A DNA stretch of 64,000 nt from Caenimonas sedimenti (GTDB taxonomy: Bacteria; Pseudomonadota; Gammaproteobacteria; Burkholderiales; Burkholderiaceae_C), in NCBI RefSeq assembly GCF_007833165.1, contig NZ_VOBQ01000014.1, forward strand, positions 186,001 to 250,000, written 5' to 3'. Shown here piece after piece: positions 61,407-64,000 of the stretch (positions within the stretch are counted from its first letter, which is position 1; each line of letters opens with the position of its first letter). Made by a program: the position numbers and the translations under genes. The notes beneath the pieces were generated by a model, which did not search any database, was not told where the DNA came from, and was given only the letters and a program-made list of their open reading frames with translations.

Positions 61407-62450
61407 GTGGATATTACCCAGCTGCTGGCCTTCAGCGTCAAGAACAAAGCTTCCGACCTGCACCTCTCTGCCGGTCTTCCCCCCATGATCCGCGTCCACG
61501 GCGACGTGCGGCGGATCAACGTCGACGCCATGGACCACAAGCAGGTCCACTCCATGGTCTACGACATCATGAACGACACGCAGCGGAAGAACTACGAAGA
61601 GTTCCTCGAGTGCGACTTCTCGTTCGAGATCGAGGGCCTGGCGCGCTTCCGGGTGAACGCCTTCAACCAGAACCGCGGCGCCGCCGCCGTGTTCCGGACG
61701 ATTCCCTCCAAGATCCTGACGCTCGAGCAGCTGAACGCGCCCAAGATCTTCGGCGAGCTCGCGCTCAAGCCGCGCGGCATGGTGCTGGTCACGGGCCCCA
61801 CGGGCTCGGGCAAGTCCACGACGCTGGCCGCGATGATCAACTACCTGAACGAGACGGAGTACGGCCACATCCTGACCGTCGAAGACCCGATCGAGTTCGT
61901 GCACGAGTCCAAGAAGTGCCTGGTCAACCAGCGCGAAGTGGGGCCGATGACGCTGTCGTTCGCCGCCGCGCTGCGTTCCGCGCTGCGGGAGGACCCGGAC
62001 TGTATTCTCGTCGGCGAAATGCGCGACCTGGAAACCATCCGCCTGGCCATGACGGCGGCGGAAACCGGCCACATCGTGTTCGGCACGCTGCACACGTCGA
62101 GCGCCGCCAAGACGATCGACCGGATCATCGACGTGTTCCCCGCCGACGAGAAGGAAATGGTCCGCGCGATGCTGTCGGAATCGCTGCAGGCCGTGATCTC
62201 GCAGACGTTGTGCAAGACCAAGGACGGCTCCGGCCGGGTCGCCGCGCACGAGATCATGCTGGGCACCCCCGCCATCCGCAACCTGATCCGCGAGGCCAAG
62301 GTGGCGCAGATGTATTCGTCGATCCAGACCGGCAACGCGTTCGGCATGCAGACGCTCGACCAGAACCTGACGGAGCTGGTCAAGCGCAACGTGATCAGCC
62401 CGGCCGAAGCCCGCGGCAAGGCCAAGATCCCCGAGAATTTCCCAGGCTAG
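61407..62450 (+). CDS. pilT: type IV pilus retraction ATPase PilT
   Basis: A 347-residue AAA+ motor that depolymerises type IV pili for twitching motility and DNA uptake. The start is GTG 61407 (VDITQLLAFSVKNKASDLHL), with a GGAAGAGG ribosome site. Walker A GPTGSGKST spans 130-138 (K136); the Asp box (EDPIEFVHE), the catalytic-Glu segment PDCILVGEMRDLETI and the His box (FGTLHTSSA) follow. It is upstream of pilU by 40 nt. Confidence 0.95.
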   Translation: MDITQLLAFSVKNKASDLHLSAGLPPMIRVHGDVRRINVDAMDHKQVHSMVYDIMNDTQRKNYEEFLECDFSFEIEGLARFRVNAFNQNRGAAAVFRTIPSKILTLEQLNAPKIFGELALKPRGMVLVTGPTGSGKSTTLAAMINYLNETEYGHILTVEDPIEFVHESKKCLVNQREVGPMTLSFAAALRSALREDPDCILVGEMRDLETIRLAMTAAETGHIVFGTLHTSSAAKTIDRIIDVFPADEKEMVRAMLSESLQAVISQTLCKTKDGSGRVAAHEIMLGTPAIRNLIREAKVAQMYSSIQTGNAFGMQTLDQNLTELVKRNVISPAEARGKAKIPENFPG

Positions 62451-62490
62451 AGATCCCCAGCAGTACGTTTTTCGAGAAAGGCAGGCTCTC

Positions 62491-63627
62491 ATGGAGCGCG
62501 ACCAGGCGACAAAATTCATCAACGACCTGTTGAAGCTGATGGTCGGCCGCAAGGGCAGCGACCTCTTCATCACGGCCGACTTCCCGCCCGCCATGAAGGT
62601 GGACGGCAAGGTCACCAAGGTCTCGCCCCAGCCGCTGAACGCGAATCACACGCTGGCGCTGGCGCGTTCGATCATGAACGACAAGCAGTCGGCCGAGTTC
62701 GAGCGCACCAAGGAGTGCAACTTCGCCATCCAGCCCCCGGGCGTCGGCCGCTTCCGCTGCAACGCATTCGTGCAGCAGGGCAAGGTGGGCCTGGTGATGC
62801 GGGTGATCCCGCAGGTGCTGCCGACCATCGACGGCCTGGGCGTGCCGCAGGTGCTCAAGGAGATCGTCCTCACCAAGCGCGGCCTGGTCGTGCTGGTGGG
62901 TGCCACCGGTTCCGGCAAGTCGACGACGCTGGCCGCCATGATCGACTGGCGCAACGAGCAGACCTACGGCCACATCATCACCATCGAAGACCCGGTGGAG
63001 TTCGTGCACCCGCACAAGAACTGCGTGATCACCCAGCGCGAAGTGGGGCTGGACACCGACAGCTGGGAAGCCGCGCTGAAGAACACGCTGCGGCAGGCCC
63101 CCGACGTCATCCTGATGGGCGAGATCCGCGACCGCGAGACCATGGAACACGCCATGGCCTTCGCCGAGACCGGCCACCTTTGCATGGCCACCCTGCACGC
63201 CAACAGCGCCAACCAGGCGCTGGACCGTGTGATCAACTTCTTCCCGGAAGAGCGCCGCCCGCAGCTGCTGATGGACCTGTCGCTCAACCTGAAGGCCTTC
63301 GTGTCGCAGCGCCTCGTGCCCAAGCAGGACGGCAAGGGCCGCGCACCGGCCGTCGAGATCATGCTCAACACGCCGCTGATCTCCGACCTGATCTTCAAGG
63401 GCGAAGTCTCCGAGATCAAGGAGATCATGAAGAAGAGCCGCAACCTGGGCATGCAGACCTTCGACCAGGCGCTGTTCGACCTCTACGAAAACAACATGGT
63501 CACGTACGAAGATGCGCTGCGCAACGCGGACTCGGTGAACGACCTGCGGCTGCAGATCAAGCTGAACAGCCAGCGCGCGAAGTCCTCCGACCTCTCGGCC
63601 GGCACCGAGCACCTGGCCATCGTCTAG
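62491..63627 (+). CDS. pilU: type IV pilus accessory retraction ATPase PilU
   Basis: A 378-residue PilT paralogue that assists retraction. Starts MERDQATKFINDLLKLMVGR with the DLFITADFPPAMKVDG domain. Walker A GATGSGKST (137-145, K143), Asp box EDPVEFVHP, catalytic segment PDVILMGEIRDRETM and MATLHANSANQAL complete the ATPase. The longer C-terminus (about 360-378) is usual for PilU. Same operon as pilT. Confidence 0.95.
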   Translation: MERDQATKFINDLLKLMVGRKGSDLFITADFPPAMKVDGKVTKVSPQPLNANHTLALARSIMNDKQSAEFERTKECNFAIQPPGVGRFRCNAFVQQGKVGLVMRVIPQVLPTIDGLGVPQVLKEIVLTKRGLVVLVGATGSGKSTTLAAMIDWRNEQTYGHIITIEDPVEFVHPHKNCVITQREVGLDTDSWEAALKNTLRQAPDVILMGEIRDRETMEHAMAFAETGHLCMATLHANSANQALDRVINFFPEERRPQLLMDLSLNLKAFVSQRLVPKQDGKGRAPAVEIMLNTPLISDLIFKGEVSEIKEIMKKSRNLGMQTFDQALFDLYENNMVTYEDALRNADSVNDLRLQIKLNSQRAKSSDLSAGTEHLAIV

Positions 63628-63638
63628 GCACCTGGGCG

Positions 63639-63659
63639 GCTTTGCGCGAACCGCAAAGC
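63639..63659 (+). terminator. possible terminator hairpin after pilU
   Basis: GCTTTGCG-CGAAC-CGCAAAGC is a perfect 8-bp stem with a 5-nt loop, 12 nt after the pilU stop. No T-run follows, so Rho-independent function is uncertain. Confidence 0.4.
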
Positions 63660-63732
63660 TGTTCTGCGGCTCCCGCGGTTTCCGCGCGGGCCGCGAACCG
63701 GCAAAGTGGCGGTTCCACATCAGGAGCCCGCC

Positions 63733-64000
63733 ATGCCACTCGTCCGCATCGACATCCCCGCCGCCACTTCGTCCGCTGAAGCCGCGGCGCTCTCGCGCGC
63801 CGTGCACAACGCCCTCGTCGAGCACTTCACCGTTCCGCCGGACGACCTGTTTCAGCTGATCTCGCGCCGGGCGCCGGACGAGATCGTGTGCACGCCTGAA
63901 TACCTGGGCGTGCGCCACACGGACCGGGTCGCGTTCATCCAGGTCTTCCTGGCGCCGGGGCGCACGGTCGGGCGCAAGGAAGCCTTCTATGCGCAGGTGG
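63733..64000 (+). CDS. tautomerase family protein, C-terminus cut by window edge
   Basis: The visible 89 residues start MPLVRIDIPAATSS, with the N-terminal Pro that acts as the catalytic base after Met removal in 4-oxalocrotonate tautomerase relatives. The continuing HNALVEHFTVPPDDLFQLIS and FIQVFLAPGRTVGRKEAFYA match the longer tautomerase type. AGGAG lies 7 nt before the ATG. The rest is beyond the right edge. Confidence 0.85.
   Translation, partial: MPLVRIDIPAATSSAEAAALSRAVHNALVEHFTVPPDDLFQLISRRAPDEIVCTPEYLGVRHTDRVAFIQVFLAPGRTVGRKEAFYAQV

Overview
The window is GC-rich chromosomal DNA of a betaproteobacterium, most likely Comamonadaceae (Ramlibacter/Variovorax-like). The evidence is the mreBCD-mrdA block divergent from gatCAB, the abundance of Bug-type (TctC-like) solute receptors, a PutA without its DNA-binding domain beside an Lrp-type regulator, and the yggS/pilT/pilU neighbourhood. 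I found no rRNA, tRNA or CRISPR array. The identification rests on gene content and family motifs read by eye; no database search was run.

Layout. 1-8.1 kb: cell-shape genes mrdA (cut by the left edge), mreD, mreC and mreB on the minus strand, divergent from gatC-gatA-gatB, then a DUF4124-like exported protein. 8.1-19.8 kb: pyrE and exodeoxyribonuclease III abutting head to head; a tightly overlapping P450 / YghU-type GST / GST operon; DUF3597 and DUF937 proteins; an outer-membrane phospholipase A; a flavin monooxygenase; Rep helicase; an AEC transporter.

19.9-25.5 kb is an accessory region. It holds an integron gene-cassette array without an integrase in the window (four cassettes, two being copies of one 350-bp ORF-poor cassette), fragments of IS3- and IS110-family transposases, a RibD-like reductase, a truncated haemoglobin, a DUF1801 pseudogene with an internal deletion, an HExxH exported protein and a broken GNAT acetyltransferase.

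25.5-34.5 kb: a PLDc_N/TPR-like protein coupled to a SUFU-domain protein, a cardiolipin-synthase-like enzyme, a 7TM-DISM sensor-like protein, L-asparaginase II, a zinc alcohol dehydrogenase and an arginase. 34.6-40.8 kb: a catabolic cluster of a Bug receptor, CaiB-type CoA-transferase and HMG-CoA-lyase-like enzyme, divergent from a LysR regulator that overlaps a fused aconitase-family hydratase; the set fits breakdown of a branched C5/C6 dicarboxylate. 42.0-44.6 kb: a second Bug receptor with a flavin hydroxylase.

45.3-52.3 kb: a response regulator / histidine kinase / M15 peptidase operon, divergent from a set of an exported protein, an SPFH (band 7) membrane protein and an SH3-like exported protein. 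52.2-64 kb: recQ, an acyl-CoA ligase, putA with a divergent Lrp-type regulator, a DUF3617 protein, yggS, pilT, pilU and the start of a tautomerase. Palindromic repeats recur; two lie in frame inside genes (aconitase-like and SPFH).
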